The translations under genes and the position numbers were made by a program. Shown piece by piece: positions 1 to 8,341 of a DNA stretch of 49,453 bases. The notes beneath the pieces are model-generated. The model was not told the origin of the DNA, did not search any database, and worked only from the letters and a program-made list of their open reading frames with translations. This stretch comes from JBGUVL01 sp045134375 (GTDB taxonomy: Bacteria; Bacillota_I; Bacilli_A; Erysipelotrichales; Erysipelotrichaceae). The stretch is taken from the NCBI GenBank assembly GCA_045134375.1, contig JBGUVL010000046.1, forward strand, positions 1 through 49,453, written 5' to 3'. Numbering within the stretch: the stretch's first letter is position 1; each line of letters starts with the position of its first letter.

Positions 1-20
1 AATTTGTAGGAGGTGTTGCC

Positions 21-821
21 ATGAGAGTCTTGGATTTAGATATGGACTATTTTATGACTGAAATAGCAAGTACTCCATTTTATTGTGAAGAAAGACTTGA
101 TGAAGAGTACTATGGGGATTCAGTATGGACCGAAGAGGAAGTTCGACAATTTTTTGAAAAAAATTTAGGATTATCAAAAAAACACAAAATTCCAGGAAGA
201 ATTGTGACCAGTCATAATGAGGCTCTGATATTTTGGAAAGAACTTATTAATAGCAAAATGCTTTCAGATCCTTTTGATGTTGTTCATGTTGATTCCCATG
301 CTGATTTAGGTTTGGGTGACGCATCATGGAGTTTTTTGCAAAGTGCGTTTCTTACACTTCCAGTTGATTCAAGAAGAAAAATTAGTGAGTATGAATTTTG
401 CGATAGAATAAAAGGAATTAGTATAGGTGATTATTTGCTTTGGGCAGTTGCCTATAAAATGGTTTCTTCTATCACATATTGTGCGAATCCTCATGGTGAC
501 AAGAACGATTATGTGCTGGACACACTAAAGGATTTCCATGAAGAGTACATTTGGGATAAGCCAGTAAAAAATTATATACAGTTAAAGTATAATAAAACGA
601 TGGAAATGCCTGCGTACGATTCGTCTGATGCATATAAGAAAAAATATCTTGAGGGCTCAATAAAAGATCCCGAAGTGGAACTACTAATTATTCCAACAAT
701 TGATGATGTAAAATTTGCAGGAGATTTTGACTATGCAGTTATGGCACAGTCTCCCAATTATACTCCAGCAAGTGCGGATTTCATAATGGATATTTTTAGA
801 GAATATATTGAAGAAATATAA
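21..821 (+). CDS. UPF0489 family protein, peptide-arginase-like metallohydrolase
   Basis: The 266-residue protein has the two acidic signatures of the UPF0489 / arginase-like fold: a D-x-D-x-D cluster near the N-terminus (LDLDMDYF, D5/D7/D9) and the metal site HVDSHAD (H89, D91, H93, D95), the HxDxHxD pattern of ureohydrolases that bind two metal ions. Known relatives include bacterial peptide arginases of the OspR type, which convert Arg to ornithine inside RiPP precursor peptides, and an uncharacterised eukaryotic family. The start is fixed by TAGGAGG eight bases upstream. No signal peptide or membrane segment is visible. No precursor peptide or maturase is seen downstream, and the upstream context lies outside the window, so the substrate is unknown. 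The family is fairly sure; an arginase activity is inference. Confidence 0.75.
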   Translation: MRVLDLDMDYFMTEIASTPFYCEERLDEEYYGDSVWTEEEVRQFFEKNLGLSKKHKIPGRIVTSHNEALIFWKELINSKMLSDPFDVVHVDSHADLGLGDASWSFLQSAFLTLPVDSRRKISEYEFCDRIKGISIGDYLLWAVAYKMVSSITYCANPHGDKNDYVLDTLKDFHEEYIWDKPVKNYIQLKYNKTMEMPAYDSSDAYKKKYLEGSIKDPEVELLIIPTIDDVKFAGDFDYAVMAQSPNYTPASADFIMDIFREYIEEI

Positions 822-1592
822 ATAAAGCACTTGAGTTAAATTTGCTTATACGAGCAAGGTGACAAGTCAAGTCTTTTACTGGCTCGACATACCCATTTTA
901 AGGCGAAAATAGCTGTTCCACCATTCCCTAGTACAGTGGGTGAGAAAAGCGTTACTCGTTGGAGAATCGAGCCATGTTGAGACGGTAGCGTTATTATTAA
1001 AACAGAAATAAAAAATAGAATGTACAAGAGAAGTGGCTAGATGGAAATCAATATGATTATTTCATAAGATGTTGATATGATGCTTAGAATCATAATGTTA
1101 GTTAATGTAAATGGGGGCTTACAAAAGAAGATAATAGTGAGTTTATAAGGAAATAGAAGCTTGTAAATAAAGGGCATTACAAAATATTTTCAAGTGATTT
1201 ACACAGAGGAAAAGATTCTTCAGATATGGGATAAAAATTCAAAATGAAAGTAAAAAAAGAGAATGTATTATTTCCTTCTCATGATGATATTTGTAGAAAA
1301 AGATATTATTGATACAATCCTAGAAGTAGGTTTGAGAATTGAAAAAAAGGAGATTTATTTTATCGTTTATTGAATCAATTTCTAAAAATTAAATGAAGTA
1401 AATTAGGATTATTTAGAATTAATAGCTTATAAGATGAATCACGATTTTTTTCTAATAATCAATGAATATTAATAATTGATGTAAGTAGAAATGAATCATT
1501 AGTTTGATCGTCTTTGGTTATCATTTGTTATTTACAAAAAGAAAGATTTTTATATTGAAATGGCGATAATCAAAAAATTAAGGAGAAGCAGA
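822..1592. other. 771-base gene-free region
   Basis: No convincing gene was found on either strand. The first part (about 840-1000) looks richer in G+C than its surroundings and contains an 8-base inverted repeat, TGGCTCGA at 880-887 and TCGAGCCA at 967-974, about 80 bases apart. It may be a degenerate element or a structured RNA. From about 1030 to 1560 the sequence is AT-rich with stops in all frames. Nothing recognisable as a transposase was seen here. Confidence 0.5.
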
Positions 1593-2345
1593 ATGAATGA
1601 ATATATCAATTTATCATTAGAAAATATAGAGAAAGAACATATTTGTTGTGCTATCGGTGATCCAAAACATCAAGATGGTGTTACTAGTAAAAAAGAATGG
1701 ATAAAAAATAAACTAAAAGATGGTCATGTATTTCGAAAATTAAATGCTAGAGGGAAAACTTTTATTGAATATGAACCAATTGAAACGGCATGAGTGCCAA
1801 TTATAGGAAAAAATTATGAATACATTTATTGCTTATGGGTGGCAGGAAAATTTAAAGGAAAAGGGATTGCGAATGAATTAATAAATTATGCCATCAATGA
1901 TGCGAAGGAAAAAGGGATGAATGGAATTTGTACGATTGTTTCAAAAAAGAAAAAACCTTTCTTAGGAGAAAAGAAGTTTTTTGAACATTATGGATTTAAG
2001 ACCATTGATGAAATTGGTGATTACCTATTATTAGCATTGCCATTTCATGATGGTGATCTTCCTAGATTTAATGATAGTGCAAGAAAAATGAAAATTGATA
2101 ATGAGAATTTTACAATTTATTATAGTAGTGAATGTACTTATGTAGAGTATGAAGTAAAAGAATTATCAGATTATGCGAAAGAACATAATATTACAATTAA
2201 CTTTATCAAAATAGATTCATTAGAAAAAGCAAAAAATGTCCCTTGTGTTTTTAATAATTGGGCTAATTTTTATAGAGGAGAATTTCTTTCGAATACGATA
2301 TTAAATGTCAATTCATTTAAAAAAATTATCCAATCCCAAAAGTAA
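1593..2345 (+). pseudogene. yoaP: YoaP-type GNAT acetyltransferase, interrupted by an in-frame TGA
   Basis: Two abutting reading frames in the same phase together make one YoaP-like protein of about 250 residues. The first part (MNEYINLSLENIEKEHICC...) and second part (VPIIGKNYEYIYCLWVAGKFKG...) are separated only by a TGA at 1791-1793. The N-terminal two-thirds is a GNAT acetyltransferase with the acetyl-CoA loop GKFKGKGIANEL; the rest is the YoaP C-terminal domain ending ...ILNVNSFKKII. As I recall the Bacillus protein, Trp-Val-Pro occurs at the break, so TGG to TGA is the likely single change. The start at 1593 has AGGAG seven bases upstream; an ATG at 1560 in the same frame lacks a good site. 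The downstream half begins with GTG but no ribosome binding site precedes it. A sequencing error or very recent loss are both possible. Confidence 0.75.
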
Positions 2346-2475
2346 TAAATTATAATTTGAAAGAAGAACGTTATAAAGATAAGAAAAGATGACTGTGATT
2401 TTTAGATAATCGTATTGTCTAAGCATTCCTTATCATAATTACTAGGTGAAAAAAATCAATAAAGGAGTGAATTTT

Positions 2476-3189
2476 ATGGCAATGTGGAATCCATGGAGTG
2501 GATGTAAAAAATGTAGTGATGGGTGTCTGCATTGTTATATTCACAAAGGCGATTTAAAAAGAAATGTGGATACTAATGTGATTCATAAAACAAAAGATTT
2601 TTATAAACCAATAGAAAAATTAAAAAATGGAAGTTATAAAATGAAATCTGGATTCATCTACCTGTGTTTTTCGACGGATTTTCTCATTGAAGAGGCGGAT
2701 GAATGGAGAGAAGAATGTTTTAAAATGATAAAAGAAAGATCGGATTGTACTTTTCTATTTTTAACCAAAAGAATCGATCGTTTTATGAAATGTATTCCAA
2801 AGGATTGGAAAGATGGTTATGATAATGTTGTCGTATGTTGCACGATTGAAAATCAAAAGAATGCCGATATTAAATTAGCTTTATTTAATAAATTACCAAT
2901 CAAACATAAATGTATTACGGCTCAGCCATTATTAGAAAATATAAACATAGAGCCTTATTTAGATGATATTGAGCTAGTTGTTGTTGGAGGAGAATCCGAT
3001 TATAATGCTAGGCTATTGAACTACGATTGGGTATTGAATATCCGAGAACAATGCATTCGAAAAAATGTCAATTTTGAATTTCGACAATGTGGTAGCTATA
3101 CCATGAAAGATGGTAAAATATATAGGATAAAGACAAAAGATTTGATCAAACAAGCACGTCTTGCAAATATTAATTTTAAAAAAGCATGA
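2476..3189 (+). CDS. DUF5131 family protein (phage Gp37/Gp68-like, radical-SAM-like cysteine cluster)
   Basis: The protein begins MAMWNPWSGCKKC and continues to a Cys-rich cluster ending CLHCY, the hallmark of the DUF5131 / Gp37-Gp68 family. The four closely spaced cysteines (CxxCxxxCxxC) and a later TIM-barrel-like pattern (FLFLTKR, VVVGGES) resemble iron-sulfur/radical SAM proteins, but no biochemical function is established to my knowledge. An upstream in-frame GTG at 2446 would add ten residues; I choose 2476 because AAAGGAG lies eight bases before it and the family starts at the W-N-P motif. The family is frequent in phages and accessory regions, which fits its neighbours, the broken acetyltransferase and a small lipoprotein. 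It ends with TGA and no clear terminator follows. Confidence 0.75.
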   Translation: MAMWNPWSGCKKCSDGCLHCYIHKGDLKRNVDTNVIHKTKDFYKPIEKLKNGSYKMKSGFIYLCFSTDFLIEEADEWREECFKMIKERSDCTFLFLTKRIDRFMKCIPKDWKDGYDNVVVCCTIENQKNADIKLALFNKLPIKHKCITAQPLLENINIEPYLDDIELVVVGGESDYNARLLNYDWVLNIREQCIRKNVNFEFRQCGSYTMKDGKIYRIKTKDLIKQARLANINFKKA

Positions 3190-3368
3190 TTGTCTTATTC
3201 ATCGCAAATAAAATCTAACTTTTATAAAGCCATTTATTATTAAAGAGCTTTATTAGAAATAAAATATTGCAATTTACCAATAGTGTATAATGAAGAAACC
3301 AGTGCATTAAAATAATCATGAATCGATTAATTAAGATGTAAAAATGTACTTAATGAAAGGTGTAATTT

Positions 3369-3731
3369 ATGAAAAAGTGGATAGTGATAATCATTTTTTT
3401 ACTAATTGTTTTGTTTGAAAATGCATGTAGTTCATCAAATTCTGATAATTTGGAAGATTCTTTTATTGGATCAACGTGGACTAGAGAAATTGAAGTGGAC
3501 ACGGAATATTTGTCTTTTCAAGACGATGGTACTTTTTCCTATTATTGTTCCTGTGGGAATCCTGTGGACGACAGTGATTTATGTTCTTCTTATCAGTATG
3601 ATGAAAACAATCAGATCATTCGTTTCATTTGTGAACATGGTTGTGAAGAAATTGAAGTGATTCATCATGATAGTCATAATTTAGTATTAAAATATAAAGA
3701 TGAGATTCGCAAATTTAAAAAAGCGCAATAA
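3369..3731 (+). CDS. small secreted protein, probable lipoprotein
   Basis: The 120-residue product has a short basic start (MKKW), a hydrophobic run to about residue 16 and then ENACSSSN, which looks like a lipoprotein signal with Cys20 as the lipidated residue. The lipobox is imperfect because the -3 residue is Glu instead of Leu/Val. The mature part is acidic, with an STWTREIE stretch and a Cys-rich middle (YYCSCGNP, FICEHGC) that could form disulfides or bind a metal. Such short STW-containing lipocalin-like lipoproteins are common in gut Firmicutes, but I do not recognise a named family. A weak AAAGG site precedes the ATG. A strong terminator follows, so the gene is probably the last of its transcript. 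Confidence 0.7.
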   Translation: MKKWIVIIIFLLIVLFENACSSSNSDNLEDSFIGSTWTREIEVDTEYLSFQDDGTFSYYCSCGNPVDDSDLCSSYQYDENNQIIRFICEHGCEEIEVIHHDSHNLVLKYKDEIRKFKKAQ

Positions 3732-3777
3732 TTCATGTATTATTTGCAATTCTATGTTTCAGACTTATAACGCAATG

Positions 3778-3807
3778 CCTTCCATTTTGAAAATGGAAGG
3801 TTTTTTT
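3778..3807 (+). terminator. Rho-independent terminator after the lipoprotein gene
   Basis: The left arm CCTTCCATTTT pairs perfectly with AAAATGGAAGG and is followed directly by seven T residues. It separates the accessory left end from the glycerol kinase operon. Confidence 0.85.
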
Positions 3808-3889
3808 ATGCTTTTCGTAATAAAATATATTTTATAGTCTATTCATAATAGAAGATATTATTTTTATTATTTTCATTGGTTTCTTTTCG

Positions 3890-3917
3890 TTGCTTCTTAA
3901 AATGAAAGCGCTATAAT
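3890..3917 (+). promoter_or_regulatory. promoter of the Ldh_2-glpK operon
   Basis: TTGCTT at 3890-3895 and TATAAT at 3912-3917 are separated by 16 bases. The predicted start of transcription lies about 30 bases before the first gene's ATG. The spacer carries a CcpA-type site. Confidence 0.6.
3902..3916 (+). promoter_or_regulatory. CcpA-type cre site overlapping the -10 region
   Basis: ATGAAAGCGCTATAA matches the cre consensus WTGNAANCGNWNNCW at all fixed positions except one (A instead of C at position 14). It covers the spacer and most of the -10 hexamer, a position where binding of CcpA would block RNA polymerase. This fits an operon with glycerol kinase. Confidence 0.6.
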
Positions 3918-3950
3918 AAAATTAGAATGATACTATAGGAGGATATACTT

Positions 3951-5066
3951 ATGGAGAACAGACCTTATGTGCCATGGAAACAAATGGAATCGTTTTTAAT
4001 TGATGCTTTTTGTGCTTATGGTGTTCCAAGGGAAGATGCCGTTTTGTGTGCTGATGTTTTGTTAGAAAGTGATCGCAGAGGAATTGAAAGTCATGGCTGT
4101 AATCGTTTTAAGCCGATTTATTTAGATCGTATTGAATGTGGTATGCAAAAACCAGTAACTAAGATTGATATTCTCAAAGAAACACCAACCACAGCGGTGT
4201 TAGATGCCAATGATGGTATGGGTATGGTAGCTTCTTATAAAGCGATGCAAATAGCCATTGAAAAAGCAAAAAAATATGGGATGGCTAGTGTGGCTGTCAG
4301 AAATTCTTCTCATTATGGAATTGCTGGATATTGGGCTATGATGGCATCGAAACAAGGATTTATTGGAATTACTGGAACCAATGCTAGACCATCGATTGCG
4401 CCTACTTTTGGAGTAGAAAATATGATGGGTACCAATCCATTAACATTTGCTTTTCCAACCGATGAAGAATTTCCTTTTGTATTGGATTGTGCAACTTCCA
4501 TTATACAGCGAGGAAAAATTGAGTATTATGCTCGAAGTGGACAGGATACCCCAGAAGGTATGGTCATTGGTCATGATGGGAAAGCAATGACAGATTCCAA
4601 TCAAATTCTAAAAGATTTGACGACAGGGGATGCTGCATTGGCGCCTTTAGGAGGAATAGGAGAAACTCTTGCTGGATACAAAGGGTATGGTTATGCGGCT
4701 GTTGTTGAAATTTTATCTGCCGCATTACAGCAAGGGACCTTCCTAAAAGCATTAAGTGGATTTGACGAAAATCATAATAAAGTTCCTTGTCATTTAGGTC
4801 ATTTCTTTATTGTTATGGATCCAGAAGCTTTCATGGGATTAGACTCTTTTAAAAAGACTTGTGGTGATATTTTAAGGTCTTTGCGTTCTTCGATGAAAGC
4901 ACCTGGAGAAGAAAGAATCTATACCGCAGGAGAAAAGGAATACTTGGTATGGATGGAACGGAAGGAGAAAGGAGTTCCGGTATCGAAGTCGGTACAGAAA
5001 GAAATGATAGAGGTTCGTGATCGTAAAAAATTAAACTATCATTTTGATTTTGAGGATTCGTTATGA
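3951..5066 (+). CDS. Ldh_2 family malate/L-lactate/ureidoglycolate-type dehydrogenase
   Basis: This 371-residue protein belongs to the Ldh_2 (MDH/LDH2) family of NAD(P)-dependent 2-hydroxyacid oxidoreductases, unrelated to Rossmann-type lactate dehydrogenases. Visible signatures are the N-terminal SDRRGIESHG (catalytic His region), NSSHYGIAGYW, the glycine-rich GTNPLTFAFP and the GYKGYGYAAVVE segment near the C-terminal half. Length is typical, with a charged tail (EVRDRKK). The start has TAGGAGG upstream. Its stop overlaps the glpK start as ATGA, so the two are translationally coupled. Substrate cannot be read from sequence: malate, L-lactate, ureidoglycolate and sugar-acid enzymes all occur in the family. 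The pairing with glycerol kinase suggests use of a small C3-C4 carbon source. Confidence 0.9.
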   Translation: MENRPYVPWKQMESFLIDAFCAYGVPREDAVLCADVLLESDRRGIESHGCNRFKPIYLDRIECGMQKPVTKIDILKETPTTAVLDANDGMGMVASYKAMQIAIEKAKKYGMASVAVRNSSHYGIAGYWAMMASKQGFIGITGTNARPSIAPTFGVENMMGTNPLTFAFPTDEEFPFVLDCATSIIQRGKIEYYARSGQDTPEGMVIGHDGKAMTDSNQILKDLTTGDAALAPLGGIGETLAGYKGYGYAAVVEILSAALQQGTFLKALSGFDENHNKVPCHLGHFFIVMDPEAFMGLDSFKKTCGDILRSLRSSMKAPGEERIYTAGEKEYLVWMERKEKGVPVSKSVQKEMIEVRDRKKLNYHFDFEDSL

Positions 5067-6541
5067 AAAAATATATTTTAGCAATAGACCAAGGAACAAC
5101 AAGCACTAGAGCCATCTTGTTTGATAAAGATCAGAATATTGTAAACATGGCACAAAAGGAATGTGTTGTTTATTATCCAAAACCAGGATGGGTGGAGCAA
5201 GATGCCAATGAAATATGGCTATCTACTTTAGCTGTGATCTCAGAAGTTATTATGAAAAGTGCAATTTCTCCATCAGACATTGTTGGTATTGGAATTTCCA
5301 ATCAAAGAGAAACAACGGTTTTATGGGATAAGAAAACGGGGCTTCCCATTTATCGTGCAATCGTATGGCAATCGCGGCAAAGCGAAAAAATTTGTCAACG
5401 ATGGAAGGCGATGGGTTATGAAGCAATGGTTCGTGATAAAACAGGATTGCGTATAGATCCTTATTTCTCTGCTTCAAAAATTCGTTGGATTTTTGATAAA
5501 TTAGAAGGATGTGAAGAAAAAGCAAAACATAATGAATTATTATTTGGGACCATTGATAGTTGGTTGGTATGGAAGTTGAGTGGGGGAAAATCCCATATCA
5601 CAGATGTAAGTAATGCTTCTCGAACGATGTTGTTTAATATTCATGATTGTTGTTGGGATGATGAATTATTAGAAAGTTTTCAGATACCAAAATCCCTACT
5701 TCCTACGATTATGCCAACTTCTTATTCTTATACAAAAACTGATCCTGCTTTCTTTTTCAATACGCAAATACCAATCTGTGCTGTTGTAGGAGATCAGCAA
5801 GCGGCATTGTTTGGACAAGGATGTTTTCAACAAGGAATGGTAAAAAACACTTATGGAACGGGAGGTTTCATGTTGATGAATACCGGAAATAATGTTGTTG
5901 CTTCGCAACATGGATTGTTAAGCACGGTTGCTTGGAAAATCAATGATGAGATTACTTATGCATTAGAAGGAAGTATCTTTGTTTCTGGTAGTTTAATGAA
6001 ATGGATGAGGGATGGATTACAGTTATACCATAATACAAAAGAAACGGAGAATATGGCTTTTTCTGTGGAGGACAATTGTGGTGTTTATATCGTTCCTGCA
6101 TTTGTTGGATTGGGTGCTCCTTATTGGAATGAAAAATGTCGTGCTTCGATTGTCGGATTAACCTTTGGGGTAAATAAAAATCATCTGGTACGAGCAGCTC
6201 TGGAATCGATGGCTTATCAAAGTCGTGATGTTTTAGAGGCAATGATGGAAGATGCTAAAGTGAAAATTAGTTCTTTAAAAGTGGATGGTGGTGCTGCAGC
6301 AAACAATTTCTTATTACAATTTCAAAGTGATTTATTACAATGTGATGTGGATCGTTTTACCATGAATGAATTAACCGCATTCGGAGCCGCTTCATTAGCT
6401 GCTTTAGCCTGTGGCTTTTGGAAAAAAGAAGAGCTCAAAACCGCATTGGATCATAGGTTTCAACCAATGCGTGAGCAAAAGGAAATGGAACGATATTATC
6501 AACAATGGAAAAAAGCGGTTGCTTGTTGCGTTCAATTTTAA
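5063..6541 (+). CDS. glpK: glycerol kinase
   Basis: GlpK phosphorylates glycerol to sn-glycerol 3-phosphate with ATP in the cytoplasm. The 492-residue protein has the FGGY-kinase start IDQGTTSTRA and keeps the glycerol-contacting residues known from E. coli: R82-E83 in NQRETT, W102 in VWQSR, Y134 in PYFSASK and D244 in GDQQAALFGQ. FGGY signatures VSNASRTMLFN and GLTFGVNKNHLVRAALES are present. The HFYG loop that carries the HPr-phosphorylated His in many Gram-positive GlpKs is not recognisable; the stretch before IPICAVVGDQQ reads SYSYTKTDPAFFF. PTS activation by phosphorylation is therefore unlikely, and control probably rests on the cre site. No glpF or glpD is adjacent. The ATG overlaps the preceding stop. 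Confidence 0.93.
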   Translation: MKKYILAIDQGTTSTRAILFDKDQNIVNMAQKECVVYYPKPGWVEQDANEIWLSTLAVISEVIMKSAISPSDIVGIGISNQRETTVLWDKKTGLPIYRAIVWQSRQSEKICQRWKAMGYEAMVRDKTGLRIDPYFSASKIRWIFDKLEGCEEKAKHNELLFGTIDSWLVWKLSGGKSHITDVSNASRTMLFNIHDCCWDDELLESFQIPKSLLPTIMPTSYSYTKTDPAFFFNTQIPICAVVGDQQAALFGQGCFQQGMVKNTYGTGGFMLMNTGNNVVASQHGLLSTVAWKINDEITYALEGSIFVSGSLMKWMRDGLQLYHNTKETENMAFSVEDNCGVYIVPAFVGLGAPYWNEKCRASIVGLTFGVNKNHLVRAALESMAYQSRDVLEAMMEDAKVKISSLKVDGGAAANNFLLQFQSDLLQCDVDRFTMNELTAFGAASLAALACGFWKKEELKTALDHRFQPMREQKEMERYYQQWKKAVACCVQF

Positions 6542-6546
6542 TAGGA

Positions 6547-6576
6547 AAAAGGGAGAGTGAAAATACTTTCTCTTTT
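6547..6576 (+). terminator. probable terminator after glpK
   Basis: AAAAGGGAGAGT can pair with ACTTTCTCTTTT (two G-T wobbles) around a short loop. The T-run that follows is interrupted, so strength is uncertain. Confidence 0.5.
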
Positions 6577-6604
6577 ATTATTTTAATTAGTTGATTGTGA
6601 AACA

Positions 6605-6632
6605 TTGATTATCGAAACATCTATGTTATGAT
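6605..6632 (+). promoter_or_regulatory. promoter for the small gene and the HAD pair
   Basis: TTGATT at 6605-6610 and TATGAT at 6627-6632 are 16 bases apart, with a TG one base before the -10 (extended -10). Confidence 0.5.
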
Positions 6633-6664
6633 AATACTATTATTAGGATGGAGTGATGCTTCTA

Positions 6665-6940
6665 ATGGAAAAAATAAATTCTTTTGATGAAGTGATGATA
6701 CATTTGAACGAGAAAGAAATTGTGTTTCTCATGGAAAAAGGAATTCCTACATTTTTTGCTCAAATCAGCAGTCATCGTATTCGTGTCAATAACGATCATG
6801 TAAACTATTTTATTTCTTACCAACAAATGAAAGAACTATTTGAAAATTCTACTTTTTATCTTTATGATAAGGGAAGTGCTAATGAAGAAAACATCTCGGA
6901 AGAAAAAGATAGGGAATATTATAGTTGGCAGCATAAATAA
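6665..6940 (+). CDS. small uncharacterised protein
   Basis: I do not recognise this protein of about 91 residues. It starts MEKINSFDEVMIHLNEKE, is mixed alpha/beta in character without membrane segments, and ends in a charged tail (NEENISEEKDREYYSWQHK). GGATGGAG precedes it; ATG 6656 in the same frame is an alternative start that would sit very close to that site, so I prefer 6665. It is the first gene after a plausible promoter and is followed after ten bases by a HAD hydrolase with its own GGAGG site, so the two are probably co-transcribed. No role can be inferred beyond that linkage. Confidence 0.6.
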   Translation: MEKINSFDEVMIHLNEKEIVFLMEKGIPTFFAQISSHRIRVNNDHVNYFISYQQMKELFENSTFYLYDKGSANEENISEEKDREYYSWQHK

Positions 6941-6950
6941 GGAGGAAAAC

Positions 6951-7607
6951 ATGAAAATAAAAGCAGTAATCTTTGATTTTAATGGAACAATGGTATTGGA
7001 TGGACCATATCATAATCAAGCATGGAAAATGTTTTCCAAAGAACTTCGTGGTTATCCAATGAGTGATGACGAAATTAATACACATGTTCATGGAGCCGTT
7101 AATGAGAAAATTATCGAATACCTTAAGCCAGGTATTAGTAAAGAAAAAAATAAGGAATATTCATTAGAGAAGGAAGCTTGGTATCGCAAAATCGCCAGTG
7201 AGGATGCAGAGAACTATCGACTTGTTAAAGGATTATCTGATTTTCTGGATGAACTAAAAGCAAAAAATATAAAAATGAATATCGCTAGTGCTTCGATAAA
7301 AGCGAATATTGATTTCTTTGTGGAAACATTTCATCTTGAAAATTGGTTTGATCCTAGTAAAATTGTGTATGATGATGGAACTCATGATAATAAAGTTTCT
7401 ATGTTTCAATTAGCAGCGAAACGAATGGGGTGTGAACCTAATGAATGTTTGGTATTTGAAGATTCTGTTAGTGGTATCTCTTGTGCGAAACGAGCGGGTG
7501 TAAAAACGATTATTGTGGTATCGAATCAACCAGTTTTGGAGGATTCGATTGCAATCACGATCAAAGACTTCAGTGACCCTAGAATCAAAGGCTATATTGA
7601 GGAGTGA
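6951..7607 (+). CDS. HAD-superfamily hydrolase, subfamily IA, DFNGT variant
   Basis: This 218-residue protein has the HAD layout: nucleophile motif VIFDFNGTMV at residues 6-15, a helical cap, motif II IASAS, a motif III Lys region and motif IV VFEDSVSGISCAKRAG, as in beta-phosphoglucomutase-like phosphatases. In motif I the second acidic residue is Asn (D-F-N-G-T instead of D-x-D-G-T). That Asp normally acts as general acid/base, so catalysis may be altered, although DxNGT proteins form a recurring group in Firmicutes as I recall. Start 6951 is set by AAGGAGG; a longer frame from 6840 overlaps the previous gene and is unlikely. The stop TGA overlaps the ribosome binding site of the next HAD gene. 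Substrate unknown. Confidence 0.85.
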   Translation: MKIKAVIFDFNGTMVLDGPYHNQAWKMFSKELRGYPMSDDEINTHVHGAVNEKIIEYLKPGISKEKNKEYSLEKEAWYRKIASEDAENYRLVKGLSDFLDELKAKNIKMNIASASIKANIDFFVETFHLENWFDPSKIVYDDGTHDNKVSMFQLAAKRMGCEPNECLVFEDSVSGISCAKRAGVKTIIVVSNQPVLEDSIAITIKDFSDPRIKGYIEE

Positions 7608-7611
7608 TAAA

Positions 7612-8337
7612 ATGATAGATACGGTATTATTTGATTTAGATGGGACTTTGTTACCGATGGATTTGGATGAATTTATAAAGCTTTATTTTAAAAAACTATT
7701 AGAAAAGATGACAACCATTGGTTATGATGCGAAAGTCATAAGGAAGGGCGTTTTAGAAGGAACCAATGCGATGATTCAAAATCAAGGGAATTTAACTAAT
7801 GAAAATGTATTTTGGAATACATTTTGTGAGCATACTGGAATTGCCCGAGAAGATTGTGAATCTGATTTTGATGATTTTTATCGTGATGAGTTTGATGCAA
7901 TTGGTGCTTGTTGTGAACAAAGTGAAGCAATGATTCGTGCCGTACAAATTTTGCATGCAAAAGGGTATCGATTGCTATTGACGACAAACCCTTTATTTCC
8001 CAAAATTGCTGTAGAAAAACGCATTCAATGGGCTGGGTTAAAAGCCAATGTCTTTTCATTAATTACGAGTTATGAAGATTTTCATTATACCAAACCTAAT
8101 ATTGGTTACTATAAAGAAGTGATTGAATTGGAAAATTTAACCATTGAAAATTGTATGATGGTTGGGAATGACTCGTTGGAAGACGGTGTGATTGAAACAT
8201 TAGGAATTCCTTTATATTTAATAGAAGATCATTTAATTCATCGGGAAGATACTCCTTTGCAATGTCATTGGCATGGTACAAGTACGGATTTTTTAAAAAA
8301 GGTCAAAACGATGCCTGATTTGAGAAAAGAAAAGTAA
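7612..8337 (+). CDS. HAD-superfamily hydrolase
   Basis: A 241-residue HAD phosphatase-type protein with an intact motif I (VLFDLDGTLLPMD), motif II LLTTNP, a conserved Lys near YTKPN and motif IV MVGNDSLED. The cap domain (about residues 20-110) is helical. The start at 7612 uses GGAG placed across the preceding stop codon, so it is coupled to the DFNGT HAD gene upstream. The two HAD proteins are not close copies of each other. The substrate cannot be read from the sequence; small phosphorylated metabolites are usual for the family. A bidirectional terminator follows, shared with the convergent membrane-protein gene. Confidence 0.85.
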   Translation: MIDTVLFDLDGTLLPMDLDEFIKLYFKKLLEKMTTIGYDAKVIRKGVLEGTNAMIQNQGNLTNENVFWNTFCEHTGIAREDCESDFDDFYRDEFDAIGACCEQSEAMIRAVQILHAKGYRLLLTTNPLFPKIAVEKRIQWAGLKANVFSLITSYEDFHYTKPNIGYYKEVIELENLTIENCMMVGNDSLEDGVIETLGIPLYLIEDHLIHREDTPLQCHWHGTSTDFLKKVKTMPDLRKEK

Positions 8338-8341
8338 ATGA

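Noticed and set aside
1560..2345. UGA read as Trp in this organism (suggested by in-frame TGA in yoaP and in the surface-protein remnant).
   Set aside because: Many intact genes end with TGA at family-typical lengths (the Ldh_2 gene, rimM, ylqF, ilvA, activase), and Trp is TGG throughout. At the surface-protein break Trp is not the usual residue.
6840..6950. Longer start for the DFNGT HAD protein.
   Set aside because: It would overlap the upstream small gene by 100 bases; AAGGAGG directly before 6951 and the family N-terminus favour the short form.
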